From Aristolochia californica (lineage: Eukaryota; Streptophyta; Magnoliopsida; Piperales; Aristolochiaceae), in the NCBI GenBank assembly GCA_029961685.1, contig JARWKL010000005.1, positions 45,582,211 through 45,646,210 on the forward strand: a stretch of DNA of 64,000 nucleotides. Direction: 5' to 3'. The notes below the pieces were generated by a model. The model was not told the origin of the DNA, did no database searches, and was given only the letters and a program-made list of their open reading frames with translations. The translations under genes and the position numbers were made by a program. Shown here piece by piece: positions 24,242 to 36,500 of the stretch. Positions within the stretch are counted from its first letter, which is position 1; each line of letters opens with the position of its first letter.

Positions 24242-24739
24242 ATGTGTCTTCCTGAGTCGCGCCTGGGACTTTTGAGTAGTCGAGGTAGTCCTCCCAGCCT
24301 TCTTTGTCACCGTGACCTACTGGATGGGAGGAGGATTTACCCGGGAGCTGTGCACTTCTTTTATACACTGTCCGTGGTCCTCCTATGCGTGCTGGCTCAG
24401 GGCCTTGGCATGGCAGTAGGGGCTCTTCTGATGAACCTCAGGGCCACGTCCAGGTTTAACTCTGTTGTTCTGCTCAACTTTCTGCTGGCATCAGGATACT
24501 ATTTCCAACATGTACCAGCCTTCATCTCCTAGATCATGTACCTCTCTTTTAACCATTACACCTATAAGCTCTTGTTGATTTCACAGTATTCAGAGAAGCA
24601 AACGTACCGTGCAGCTCCGACTATTCTTTTTGCCTCCTCAAAGACTTCCGCCCCATTAAGCTGGTTGGCCGTGACCAAAGAAGCAACCAGCGCCGTGGCT
24701 TTGCTCCTCATATTCATCATCTATCGTCTCGTTGCTTAA
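24242..24739 (+). pseudogene. ABCG (WBC) half-transporter C-terminal fragment
   Basis: Degenerate remains of the membrane domain of an ABCG transporter. One frame reads VLPAFFVTVTYWMGG, then a frameshift leads to AVHFFYTLSVVLLCVLAQGLG and SGYYFQHVPAFIS; a stop follows where relatives have Trp (FIS-stop-I), and the same frame resumes as YLSFNHYTYKLLLISQYS, ending in a further membrane segment VALLLIFIIYRLV. The ATP-binding half is missing. The frameshift, the internal stop and the absent N-terminus make it a pseudogene. The subfamily member cannot be fixed. Confidence 0.8.
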
Positions 24740-25031
24740 ATGTCTTTCATGGGGGAGGATTGATGCCAAGCCTTAACCAGCTAGAGTTGCGGAGACGCAG
24801 GGTCCGGAAGCCGAGGAAAAATCCCATAAAACTCCTATATTTTGAAATCAATTAAATGGTATATATGAATGAACGTGTGTGACTTGTGAGCATAGCCTCA
24901 CCAATGTAATTCGCTGTTTCTGCAGTTGGAGTTAATGAGGTTCCATAACATTAATCTAGCTTCATACGCATGCCCGCACTGGTTTGAAGTGACTTAGAAA
25001 CTCCATTACCCGTGGTTGACTGGCAAAGTCA

Positions 25032-25309
25032 TGAAGCCTGAAATTAAATGCTGACTAGCAAGTTATCCCCTCTAATCTCTACGCCATAATGGTTTTGGAC
25101 GTTGAAGGATGCTGATCTTTTTTATAATTAATTAAGCATATCAAACGGAAGATGTTTCCAAGCAACATACTGAAGCCTGAAATTAAATGCTGACTAGCAA
25201 GTTATCCCCTCTAATCTCTACGCCATAATGGTTTTGGACGTTGAAGGACGCTGATCTTTTTTATAATTAATTAAGCATATCAAACGGAAGATGTTTCCAA
25301 GCAACATAC
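25032..25309. repeat. Recent tandem duplication of 139 bp
   Basis: Copies 25032-25170 and 25171-25309 both start TGAAGCCTGAAATTAAATGC and I see one difference (GGATGCTG versus GGACGCTG). Nothing coding inside. Confidence 0.95.
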
Positions 25310-26058
25310 TGAGATTGTCCCATCCAACAACCTCAGTATTTTGCTCACAATCCTCATGATGTAATCATTCACGATCGATTTCATGAAGGAATTCACTTAA
25401 AGAAAGAGTTTTGGAATTAAGCAATTGGGGCAGACGATGGTACCAAAACCTTAGATTTGACATCATTTCATATTCTTAATTTTGACTTCTTCTGGGTCGT
25501 GTGTTTTGCAAGAAATCTGATACTGGAAGGGAATCTAAAAACCTCTACTTCTACAACTGCAGCAAAGGCATTGAAAGTTCATTGGCCGGAAGAAAAAAAT
25601 TATTATAGACTGGAACCGGATTGCATTACGAATGAAGGACCCATTCAACTCATGATTCCATGACACCCTACATCAATCATCTACAGAGTACTGCTTCCTG
25701 TTCTGCACAACTTTATACAAGCGAATTGAACTTATGAATTTCTAGATCTCTTAAGAGGAGGCATTAAACCCAGACTTCATGTTTGGAATCGTGATACCAG
25801 AAACCATACAAGACAAAGAAAGAAGAAATAGCAGCTACGCTGCTTCTTATTCTCATCATACAGTTACAAATGAATCAGAAAAGAATGATGCTAATTAATT
25901 TATTATCTTTGCATCCACCTTGTCTTACATTTTTTTTTTTTTTTTTTGGTGGTTATACATAATTAATGTATCTGATTAGTGGAATCATTTCTAATCTTAT
26001 GAAGGTGGTTAAAAGATTAAAAGAATGTGAATGAGTGTACTGATTTATTTATCCGCAT
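25310..26058. other. Intergenic DNA and 3' flank of the TIR gene
   Basis: No gene recognised; the frame at 25457-25663 has no known domain. Contains a T run at about 25931-25947. Confidence 0.5.
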
Positions 26059-26963
26059 TCATAGCACAGAATGAAGAACCCTTTGCCTTATATATGTCTC
26101 CTTATTTTCTTCTTCTTTCAAGCTCTTCAGAATTATGTCTGCAGTTGTTTTCACCAGATCTGACCAGTTCCTGAGGTCCCCAAAACACAAGGAAAGAAAA
26201 TTTAAGGTTAAAAAGACGGACGAATCAAATCCCAAGGCAAGAACATTAATGAATGTGACGGCCCTGGCTTTCTTCTCAGACTAACTAGCAGAAATGGTGT
26301 CTATTTAACCTAATTCAAATATGCATTCTCTCTTTCTCCGGGGAAGACCATTAAAAGCTTACTGTAGGGAAGAAAGTAGAAAGTAGTGAAACGATAGGCT
26401 TACCCACTGCTGGAATCGAATGTGACGCCTACGGTGTAGCTGGCTTCTTCGAGGGCCCTCCGGATCCTGAGCAGATCTTTAGGAGGGCAGCCGGCGCAAC
26501 CCATGACTCGAACATCCGAAGGCTTGACGTCAAAGAAGATGGGGATGACCTTTTTATTGGCCTCTACCATCAGAGCCAGCTCCTGTAAACAGAAGAAGGA
26601 CTCGCTGTAACGAGGGGAGAAGAGGGCAACCCCTACCTTACAGCTCCTGATTGCAGAGCCTATACTCTGAACTAGCTTATCTCCGGGTTCCATGCTTTTT
26701 TTGTCCAGAAAGGGTCGGAGGTTAAGCTGAATGAGACGGTCGTAAAGTAGAGAAGCGATGGTTTGCTTGGTGTCCACTCCTCGGTGGTTTATGAAGACAT
26801 CCCACGGCCTCATTTGAGAGACGGAGCTTCTCATATTGGTGGCGAAGGGCGCGGCGTTGCTGGACAAAACGCGCTGCATGGTTTTGAGTTCTTCTTTCCT
26901 TAATTTACTGGAGGTTTGGGGAACAACGGATTGTATTTGAGGCGATTCTTGGCCCGCCTCCAA
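26059..26963 (-). CDS. TIR-only protein (TX type)
   Basis: Two exons, 26963-26404 and 26170-26059; 223 residues if the first ATG is used. A single TIR domain follows a short N-terminal tail: WDVFINHRGVDTKQTIASLL (about 54-73), FLDKKSMEPGDKL, VGVALFSPRYSESFFCLQEL (110-129) and KKVIPIFFDVKPSDVRV. Glu128 in CLQEL occupies the position of the catalytic Glu of plant TIR NADases, and the SxxxS/CL motif is present. There is no NB-ARC or LRR part. The second exon (NWSDLVKTTADIILKSL and a short tail) closes the domain as in the conserved TIR-only group that includes Arabidopsis At1g52900 and Brachypodium BdTIR. These enzymes can hydrolyse NAD and make cyclic ADP-ribose variants in immune signalling. 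Activity here is inferred. Confidence 0.9.
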
Positions 26964-27078
26964 TTTTCCAACTAGTGTTTTGAGAAGAGAAGAGAAGAGA
27001 AAGAGGAGAAAGTAAAGACGATTGAAAGCTCTTGCTACTTTTCTCTGCCGTTGATGTGTCGGTCTTCAAGTCCGAGGT

Positions 27079-27086
27079 ATTTATAC
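27079..27086 (-). promoter_or_regulatory. TATA box of the TIR gene
   Basis: Minus strand reads TATAAATA, about 115 bases upstream of the ATG at 26963, which fits a leader of about 85 bases and supports using that start. Confidence 0.55.
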
Positions 27087-27089
27087 ATG

Positions 27090-28955
27090 CATTCCATTGT
27101 TGGATACCCCCAAAATTGTTCAAGCACCGTGTCAGTCGCAATTCAAAGGATCAAATGTCCTCTCTCTCCCCCCTGTGTTGATTTCACCTTCGCATGAATC
27201 CATTAAAAAATGGATGTTTGAATCTGCATTTGACGGGGAGGAATTCTATGCTTTTGGTAACGAAAACCTTCAAACACGTACATATGAAACGTCAATACTC
27301 CATCCAACACAGAACAGAAAGAGGTACTCGCCGGACATATATCAATTTCCTCTATTTTATACTATATTATCTTACACCTTATAAGACAGACGATTGCGTC
27401 CATGTCAGAGTTTCCTTTTTCAAACTCTTACTCGAGGTCCTTCTCTCCCTTCGTTTGATTGGACTCTTTCAACCTTAGAAAGAGTTCTGGAAAATCAATG
27501 TTAATTACCCCCAATAAGAGGAAAAATCGAAGTTTGCGTCGTCAGGTCTTTACAAGTTTGATTTGCTTGCCCATATATCACACATGATACGATAAAAGGA
27601 ACCCCTTGTGTTTGTACAAGCCAAATGGTACGTATGCTACCACTGCCAATGAAACCAGCAATTAGGAATTGCTCGTTTCAAACTAAAACATACGTACACT
27701 TTTATTTTTTTCCTATGTATGTTTGATCTACGTAAGGGAACAAAAAAAAAAAACAAAAAATACCGGCACATTCCTTCAACTCGAATTCACCAAGACTTCC
27801 CGCCGCCCCTTCTATTACTTCTACAGGAAAGCCTTGCATTTCCTGCATGCGCTGGCCAAGTCGTAGTTAAAACCCAGGAACTCTCGCAGAAAAAGGACCG
27901 TTCCTTCTTAGAAAGTGGGAAGTTCGTCCCTCCAAATGCTCCAAACTTGATTCCACGATATCATATTCAAATCAGACGTGAACCCTCTTAAAACCGGACC
28001 GGAACAACCGCAAGCTTTTCCTGTGTATCTGTCTATTAAAACTTTTCCCTGTACTGGGTTATTCAATCAATTTGATTTCCCATTGTTGGTCTTACAGACT
28101 TGGACTAAACAAACTCCGATGAGAATCAAAGGTAGAACCTGAGACTTTCGTCTATTTTCTTGGGGAAAAATGGAAAGACAAACCGAAATGCTACATTCTC
28201 CAGGATAATTCCGTGATGGAATATGAAGTCACTTTGAGAATTCAAGTTGAATAATATCACGATTCCTACGTCTAAGCACACAATTCAGTATAGGAGTTGA
28301 ATTAAAAGGGTTTTCAGGCAAAAGCATGAAATGGGTGAGCAGAGAGAGGAAATATCAAATGAAGAAAAAGGCAAGCCTTTAATTAGTGAGGCTCTTCTCC
28401 TGTTGCAGCAGCTTGACTAAAATTGCCTTCTAACCGCTACAGTTCGCTCTGTTTATAACTTAATATTCTGATTTACAACTGCATATTCGGGACTCGATTA
28501 TTGTACCGGTGAGCGGCGATAAAATTGTTTGCAAAGTAATTGCTAGTATTATGCCAGCACGGTCCATAACAAAGTGAAATACAAACAAATGACTCTTCTT
28601 CTGCAGCTTCTTCTGGGTAGGTACCATCTGTTTGTGGAAGTATTCTAAAGACTAGAACCGGAAACAAAAAAGACTCGTTATAAATAGTTCACTGACTAGG
28701 TGTCGATCGACTCACCACTGGTTCTTGAACCAAATGATAGAAACTTCCGACATCAGGAGGTGGTTGACAAGAATCAATCGCACAAGAAATTACATGTAAC
28801 ATTAGCGGCATAAAAAATATGACAAACTTAAAACTGATCAGATGATCTGGGGGCTCCCCTCATGACTCGTACCCCTTGGGATCTGCTTATCAGCATCTAG
28901 TTCAAGTTGTACACACGTAGAAAAAATACTTTTATCACAGAGTAGTATAACATGA
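27090..28955. other. Intergenic DNA upstream of the TIR gene
   Basis: AT-rich. Frames at 27097-27478, 27719-27991 and 28473-28667 have no recognisable domain. Nothing else seen. Confidence 0.5.
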
Positions 28956-28964
28956 TAAAATAAA

Positions 28965-29749
28965 GGGGATTTTAGTTTACTATCCATTTTTTTTAAATAA
29001 TAACACAAATAATTAACTTTTGAACTTAATTACACCAATACCCAACTTTGACCGGTTAACTACACATGTGTGCAATCAAAGGTAACACGTAAGCTTTGAC
29101 CGTTTATATGGTGCTATATCATCATGCCACATCAGCACCCAAAGAGGTTAACGACAAGTCACACCCATGCCATTGGTAAGCCACATTATCTACCAAGTCA
29201 TCTGTAATAAAAAAATATTTTTTTAAATACTTTTAAAATAATTAAAACCTTATTAATACCATATGGCAAAAATTATTTTTGAAGATACACCTTTTATTAT
29301 CAATTTAATTTTTTAATTAAAAAATATTTGAAAAAATTATTTTAGAGTTTAGAAATCTAATTTATCGGAATACTTTTTGTTACCTTATATTTAAAATAAT
29401 AAAATATAAAATAAGCATATTAATTAATTAAAAATTCTTACTTTTACCTTTTTAACACTTTTTATTAACGATTTAAATATTTTTAAATTAAAAACATTAA
29501 AAATTGGGTAGATGACTTGGTAGATGATGTGTCATCCTACATGGAGGATAGCATGGCTTATCAATGAGGTGCCGATTGACATATCATTTGCCTATTTGCG
29601 TGATGATGTGGCACCATGTCAAAGCTTATCTGTCACCTTTGACAACACTTGTGCAATTAACCGGTCAAAGTTGGGTATTTATGTAATTAAAAATCAAAAA
29701 TTATTTGTGCTTTTATTTCAAAAAAATTGGGTAGTAAACTAAAATTCCC
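28965..29749. mobile_element. Non-autonomous Mutator-like element with long inverted repeats
   Basis: A 785-bp unit whose ends are inverted repeats for about 250 bases: the left end reads GGGGATTTTAGTTTAC and the right end, reversed, GGGAATTTTAGTTTAC, continuing through CCCAACTTTGACCGGTTAA and a copy of CTACCAAGTCATCT in each arm. It is flanked by a perfect 9-bp direct repeat TAAAATAAA (28956-28964 and 29750-29758), the size produced by Mutator-superfamily transposases. No transposase is encoded; the open frame at 29524-29742 is arm sequence. Confidence 0.9.
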
Positions 29750-29758
29750 TAAAATAAA

Positions 29759-30515
29759 TACGAGGGTTTGAGAGCTTGTGAACCACTCCTCATCAACAGC
29801 CCCATCATGTAATTGAATTCATGTACCAAGCAGGTAGATGTATATCATATTTCGCAAGAGTTGTGTTATACTTGTCTTGAGATTGTAAGTCCAAATTTTG
29901 ACATTCGATATTGGAGTATGATTTTACCAATAGATCCCCTGTTAAATTAAGTAGGATTTGTGTGCTTTTAACCACAGAAAATCAATGATAATTCTACACA
30001 TACTTTACTAACAAGTAACGAGTGTACATATTGAAACTGAAAATTATAAAATTTCCTCCCATCAAACACTACTTTCTCATTATTATGAATAAAAATTCTG
30101 CTGCACTACAATTATTCATCAAAACTCTTATTTCCTCTCTGATCTCCTATTTTTTCTTTCTTTCTCTTTCATCCTCTATCTATAGAAAACAATAATTCCT
30201 GACCATATACAACCTCTAGATTCTGTACATTAGAAATATATATATATACATGAAAACTATCTATTCGTAATAAAATTCTGTAAATAATGCCTCCCCAGGG
30301 TTCAGACAATCCTGCACGCCCCTGCACTCTGAACAGAACCGTCCAAATCATGTGCTATGCATCACTATTATCACAAGCTGTGGCACTTTCACTGGATATA
30401 AAAGTTCTATAACTTTGAGCAACCAAGAATTGGCTTCTATCGAGACATGGAATGCAGAAAGAACGTAAACTTTCTAAATAAAGGAGGATTATACAACTTT
30501 GAATTGATTTTAGTG
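29759..30515. other. Intergenic DNA and ELMO 3' UTR
   Basis: No gene. The right half is the likely 3' UTR of the ELMO gene. A short TA run is at 30237-30249. Confidence 0.55.
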
Positions 30516-33500
30516 CTATTGGTACAAAAGATTGTAAGCTGGAAGATCTTGAATCCGATGTATGTCCTCTAAAGATAGCTCTCTTTCCAATTGATCCCTT
30601 GTTGCTTGCAAAACCTCCTGAGAAAAAAATTAACAGAACATGTCAGGTGATCACCTCTAAGTAAAATTTTTTCTTCTGAGAACATTATTCACCCTGAAGG
30701 ATTCAACTTAAAGAACAAACAGCATGCCTCTTCACTCAGCTAATGCTTTGGCCGTCTCTTTGGCGAGAGGGAACAATTCTTCAACATCTTGTCGTCAATG
30801 TAGCCCAAATTGGTTAGTTTTGTATTTTTTTTTTTTTTTTTTTTTATTGTGTTCTTTAAGCACTTATCCCTCCTTTTCTTGAATTCAGGTCATTGGAAGA
30901 ACATATCCAGCATTTGCGGGGAGGTGTTCAAGGTATTGAAGAAAAATTCTCTTTGTGAAGAGGGAGAAGTATCCACCCCTCTTGCAGGTGTCCTTCACAG
31001 ACACTGGGTCAGTGCGGACCAAATTTGGATGAATAGAAAGAAAATTGAGGCTATTGTAGAGTGGGGGTACCCCCACAAAGGTCAATGAGCTGCAGTTTTC
31101 TAGGCTTCATGAATTACTACAAAAGGTTCACCAGTCTAGTGTGGCACCCTTGACAGATCTTCTGAAGAAGCAACAGCCATGTCACTCGTCAGACAAGTGC
31201 TGAGAAGCTTTTCAACCACTGAAGGAAGCGGTTGTGCAGGAACCTATCCTACAGCTAGCTGATTTCGACAAGCCATTCAAGGTATCTATTAATCCCTATA
31301 ATTTTGCAATTGGTACTGTAATGGAATACGATAAACATCCCACCGCATTCAAGAGTAGAAAGCTGACTGAGATGAGAGCAGGCTACACTGCAACAGAAGG
31401 AGATGAGAGACATGGTGCATTGTTTGTACACTTAGTCCAGCCACTTGTCGGGGTTGAAGTTTGTGATGAAAACAGCCCAAGTGACATCTAGTTACTCTTG
31501 ACGCAGAAGAAGCCAAGTCATAAATAGGTGTTGTGGTAGGACTTTTTGGCTGAATTTGATAAGTTGCACGAGTAGAAGCCTGGCAGAAGCAATAATGTAG
31601 CTGACACATTGAGTCACAAGGTGGAGCCTGAAGTGCTACATTAGGAGACAGCAGCCTTCCTTAGCCAAATTAGTAGCACACTCGCTTGATCGAATCTAGG
31701 AGGGGCTATGGCAGGATGCCTAGGCCTTGCCTAATGGAGGCACAACACTTGGAGGGACATGGATTTTGGTCGATGGCTGGCCTTTAATCCACCAAAGGGA
31801 GATGACATTATGTTCCACGACATGCATGACGACTTTAATCCACCAAAGGGAGATGACATTATGTTCCACGACATGCATGACGAGCTGCGAAGCAAGTGCC
31901 ATGACACAAAGTGGGCAGGTCAACCAAGGCAGAAGCGAACACTTGCATTGTTGAAGCCATCTATAATTGACCTGGGATTAAGCATAACATAGAGGAGTAC
32001 GTGTGCACTTGCCTCATCTATCAGCAAGACAAGTTTGAGAGGAACAAGCAAGGGGACATGGTCAAGCCTCTCTCCATACCACAAAGACCATGGGCGTCGG
32101 TTTCCATGGATTTTATTATGGGACTATAGAAAGTTGAGGGCAAGGGTCAATTATGGTGGTGGACCGTTTTTCAAAGTATGCCACACTTGTGTGGCTGTAC
32201 CAAGAGATGGCATTGTTGAAGAAGCGACCAAGCCTTCACAGCCAATGTAATGAAGCACTAGGGACTATAGTGTGTCAAGCACCATTATTAATGATCACCA
32301 CATACTGTTCATACGTAAGTTATGGACTGAGATATTCCAAATTCTGGAAGCCAAATACTAAACTTTTCATCTAGTTTTCACCCCCAAACCAATGGACAAA
32401 CAGAACAAATTAAAAGAGTACCTATGGCACTTGGTGTGTGTAAATTAGAAGAATTGGTTGGAGCTACTTGATGTCACCCAGTTCTAAGATAATGTTCATT
32501 TGAGTAGAAAAAATCCTTCTTACTGTAAGTTCTCAACTTCTCTATGTGGATGTGCCTTGGTGAGTGAATTTTCTTCAAGTTCTCATGTGAACCTGTTTCA
32601 AGTAGCCTGACTGGCCCATAACACTTGTGAGCTAGGCTGAGTAACAAAAAGCCAGTCCAGCTAAGGGTTTGACCTAACAATGTGACACTAATGCTGCATA
32701 ACCCATGCGTCTTCTTTGCCACTAAAATTTGTGCTGTATCAGTCTCAATGGTTGCATTGATCATGTAGGCAGCAGTTAAGGAAAATCTGGCACAAGGAAG
32801 CATGGCCCTTGGATGTGCCAATCCTATTTTGGTAGGTTGTTGAGATGGGCTAGAATCTCAAGTAAGAGGTACATGGAGAGTGTCAGACCTTGCTGTTAGT
32901 TTTGGGAGACTTTCTTTTGAGGTGGGGGAAATGACAAAGAGAAGAGAGGATTCACTAAAAGAGGCTCTCAAGGGAGAAAGTACAAACAGGAGATTACATG
33001 GTTTTGAACAAAAAACTTACAAACTCTAAAAAGAAGAGAGAAGAAAGAGACTCAACTGCATGGGGGGCAACATCAAGATCTACAAGCTCTTTTGGTGATA
33101 CACTGTCACTCCCCAAAATGGCTTTGTGTCTTTCGTCATTTGTCAGACCTCCAGACATCTCCTAGCTCGTTATGGTGCCTCTAAAATCAGTGCTTTCAAT
33201 GGCATGTCATGAAAGGCATAAGTATTATCACTAACCTGCTTTTTAGCAAGGAAAATAACGTTGATAATCAAACTTACAAATTTTATGTCAGCACGAAGGT
33301 AAACAATTGCTTCATTTGCTCATTTACTTTATGCATTTGGTTCATCTTCATTTGCATGTTTGCTCTTCATCCTATTTACCTCAATTCTTCTTTTTCGTTC
33401 CTGCACAATTGATCATAAGCCATTTGGAAAGTTGACTAGAAGTTTTAGCACCTTACTGTTGAGTGCTTGGAAAGAAAGGAAAAAGAATTGTATTAAGTTG

Positions 33501-36500
33501 CTCACTGAGAGTGATCATTTGGAAAATAAGGCACAATAATTAATTCTGGGAGTTTCCAAAGTTCAACTGGCTGCCCAAGTACATAACTAGAGATCAGCGG
33601 TTAGCTCCATTAACTCTAGATATGAAACCCTCACTGAGGTCTCTCCCCATGGGTGACTAGGTTAAGCTCAACTTGACTACTTCTGAAGAAACCCAAGCCT
33701 CTTGGTGCAGTGACTTCATTCAAGATCCTACAAACAATATCCATCTGATATACTTTGCTTATTCAATCATTATGACTCTAACAAAGTGGAGCTAAGAGCT
33801 CTTTCTGGGGATCTTAAAGCTTATGTTGCACACTCAATTGAGACACTCCAAGTTGAGAGGATTCAACAATTCAACAATCTTTATTAGTAAGTTTTCAGTG
33901 ACTAACACCCCAACCCCACACCAGCCATCTCCTCCCCTCCCCGCTTCCTCCCCCCCCTCCCCTTCTGCACCCAACATACATTCAAACAAGGCACAAGTCA
34001 AGGACACCAACAAGGCCCAATAGAACATACTCCCTGCTCTGATACCATGTAAAAGTTATGCACAAGGTCATCTCAAAATGACACTCTTGCAGTAAGAAGG
34101 TCGTTTTCCAACTAATAACCACAGTATTATTCTTGACAGATTTTTTTTTTCTTTTTCTGGAAAAGGTGGTTATCAATGGCTTTTATTACTTGAAAACAAA
34201 AACGCTATTTTGAAGATACTTTAGAACCTTAAATATCACTTTTGATACCTGAGTAGTGCAAACTATTTTGCTACTTCCAAGGTGAAGCTTCCCCTCCACC
34301 CCTTGCTTATCGCTTGATTAGTTTCTCAAACATTAATTGTATTTCAGTTTTTTTATTTCAGACATTGCTATAATCATTTGGAGTCTTCCCTATTCCACAA
34401 ACTCTCTTAATGAAATCTTTTATATATTGCTTTCAAAAAACAAAAACATATTAACTTTTCAACTATATAACGAAGCCAAGAACATGATCTCACTCTAAGT
34501 TAATCTAGTTATTTGGTCTTTTTGGGCTTCATAGTTTAAAGAGAAAGGATATTAGTTGAGGATCATCCATTCAGGAGAACAAAGGGAGCTTTAATCAAGG
34601 TTTAGAAGTAGAGAAGTAAGAAAAGGAGATGTTGGTCATAGTTTTTTTGAGAAAGGTTCCTTTTTTTTTTTTTTGAGAAAAGTGATGTTGGTCATAGTTG
34701 GAAGGAAAAAAAACGCGTGAGGGCCCAAAAATTCCATCGATGATCACTCAAAATTAATAATATGAAGTGGGAAGAGTCTTACACTGAGAAGTCTTAAGAA
34801 AGTAAATGAGTTATTAGGTCCAAGACCCCTTATGTCCCTTCTGCCAAAATTCCCCTGAAACAACCACCCATGTCCATTTACATTGCAACTTTGCCCACTT
34901 TGTATGGACTAGCCTCCTTAACAAAATCGGTTTCCAGTACTGCCCCTCTCAAAATCTCTCATTTACCATCCTCTCAGTCACTAATGCTAGCCTCCCAAAA
35001 CTCGGGAAATTGCTTACCTCTTGTTGTGTTGGTCATATCATTTGGCCATTATGGAAAGAAAGAAACAACTGAAAATTTAATTTAAAATCCATCCCCAGCG
35101 ATACACTGGTGGAAAAAATCGTTGGCCAAGTTTCTACGTGGATCCTTCTACGTAAGGAATTCCGAAATCTAAATGGATCCAATTTCTGAGAAAAATGGTG
35201 AAAAATTGCTGGCATGTCTTATCCACCTTGCCCCCCAATTATGGTAATTTGGACTCCTACCCCAATGGGCCATTACAAATTGAATTTTGATGGAAGTGGG
35301 TTTGGATACCTAGGCCCTGCGGGTTTTGGTGGTGTTATTCGTGATTGCAACGGTACTCTTCTTTTCTCGTTCGCTAGGCCAATTGATATTTCAGATTCAA
35401 CCACAGCTGAGCTCTCCGGACTACTCAATGGGCTTCAAATTTTCAAAAATCATCTTGTGGGGCCTTTCTGCATTGAAGGTGACTCCAAAATTGTCATCGA
35501 CTAGTGTGCAAAGACAATTCTTCCACCATGGCGACACTGGAACATGTTTTATGATATATGTGATTTAATTTCTCTTTTAAACTGTAACTGGAAACACATT
35601 CCTAGGTCAGCTAATCATTTAGCGGATGCTCGGGCTAAATTAGGTGTTTCACTCCAACACCTTGTTGTGGAGGAAGGCCCTGTTTAGCTAGGTATTGTAA
35701 TTTTTTCCCTCTTTTTAATAGCTTATACATCTTATTCAAAAAAAAAAAGTTGAGCAATAAGCCTCCTAAGTGGCTAGTCATTTTAGGATGGAATCAGACT
35801 CAACCCAATTGTGGTATCAAAACAAGTTGTTTGCATGGACCGAGGTCCAGTGTGTCCTCCCTAGGTTATTTGTTAGGTGTGGGCTCCATGAGTTCAGAGC
35901 CAGGCTGTTTTGTATGTTGTGAACACGTTGCAGGTCCATTACGTGTAAGCCTAGACGCGAGAGGGAGTGTGAACATGAAAAGTCTCACATTGAGAAATCT
36001 TAAAAAAAAGTTAATGAATTATAGTGTTGAGCCTCCTACGTGGCTAGTCATTTTGGGATAGAACCGAACTCAACCACTTAGGAGGCTTACAACCCATTCA
36101 CTTTTCTTAAGACTTCTTAATGTGGCTCTTTTTCCCACTTCATAAATAATAATATAATAAATAAAATAGAATACATGGATGAAGCCATTATTTAGGGAAA
36201 AAATTATCGAGTACAATAGAGGACAGATAAAGTGAACTTGAAATAGTTCAGACAAGGCTGAAAAGATGATGTTAATGGATGCCTGTAGGCTACTTACATC
36301 AAATTTATATGAGGCTTAGGAGACCTGAAAACACTATTTTACAATGTAATATTCTTCATATTTATGGAACACTCATTTTGCAACTCCCTTAATGTTACAA
36401 GTTATAGGCCAAGGACCTGACAAGACCACCCTTTTCTTCATTTTTGCTTACAAACACAGACTACTCCAATACCCTTGATGAAAGTTGAACCCAAGATCTC

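Noticed and set aside
29524..29742. 72-codon frame
   Set aside because: It is the right inverted arm of the MULE.
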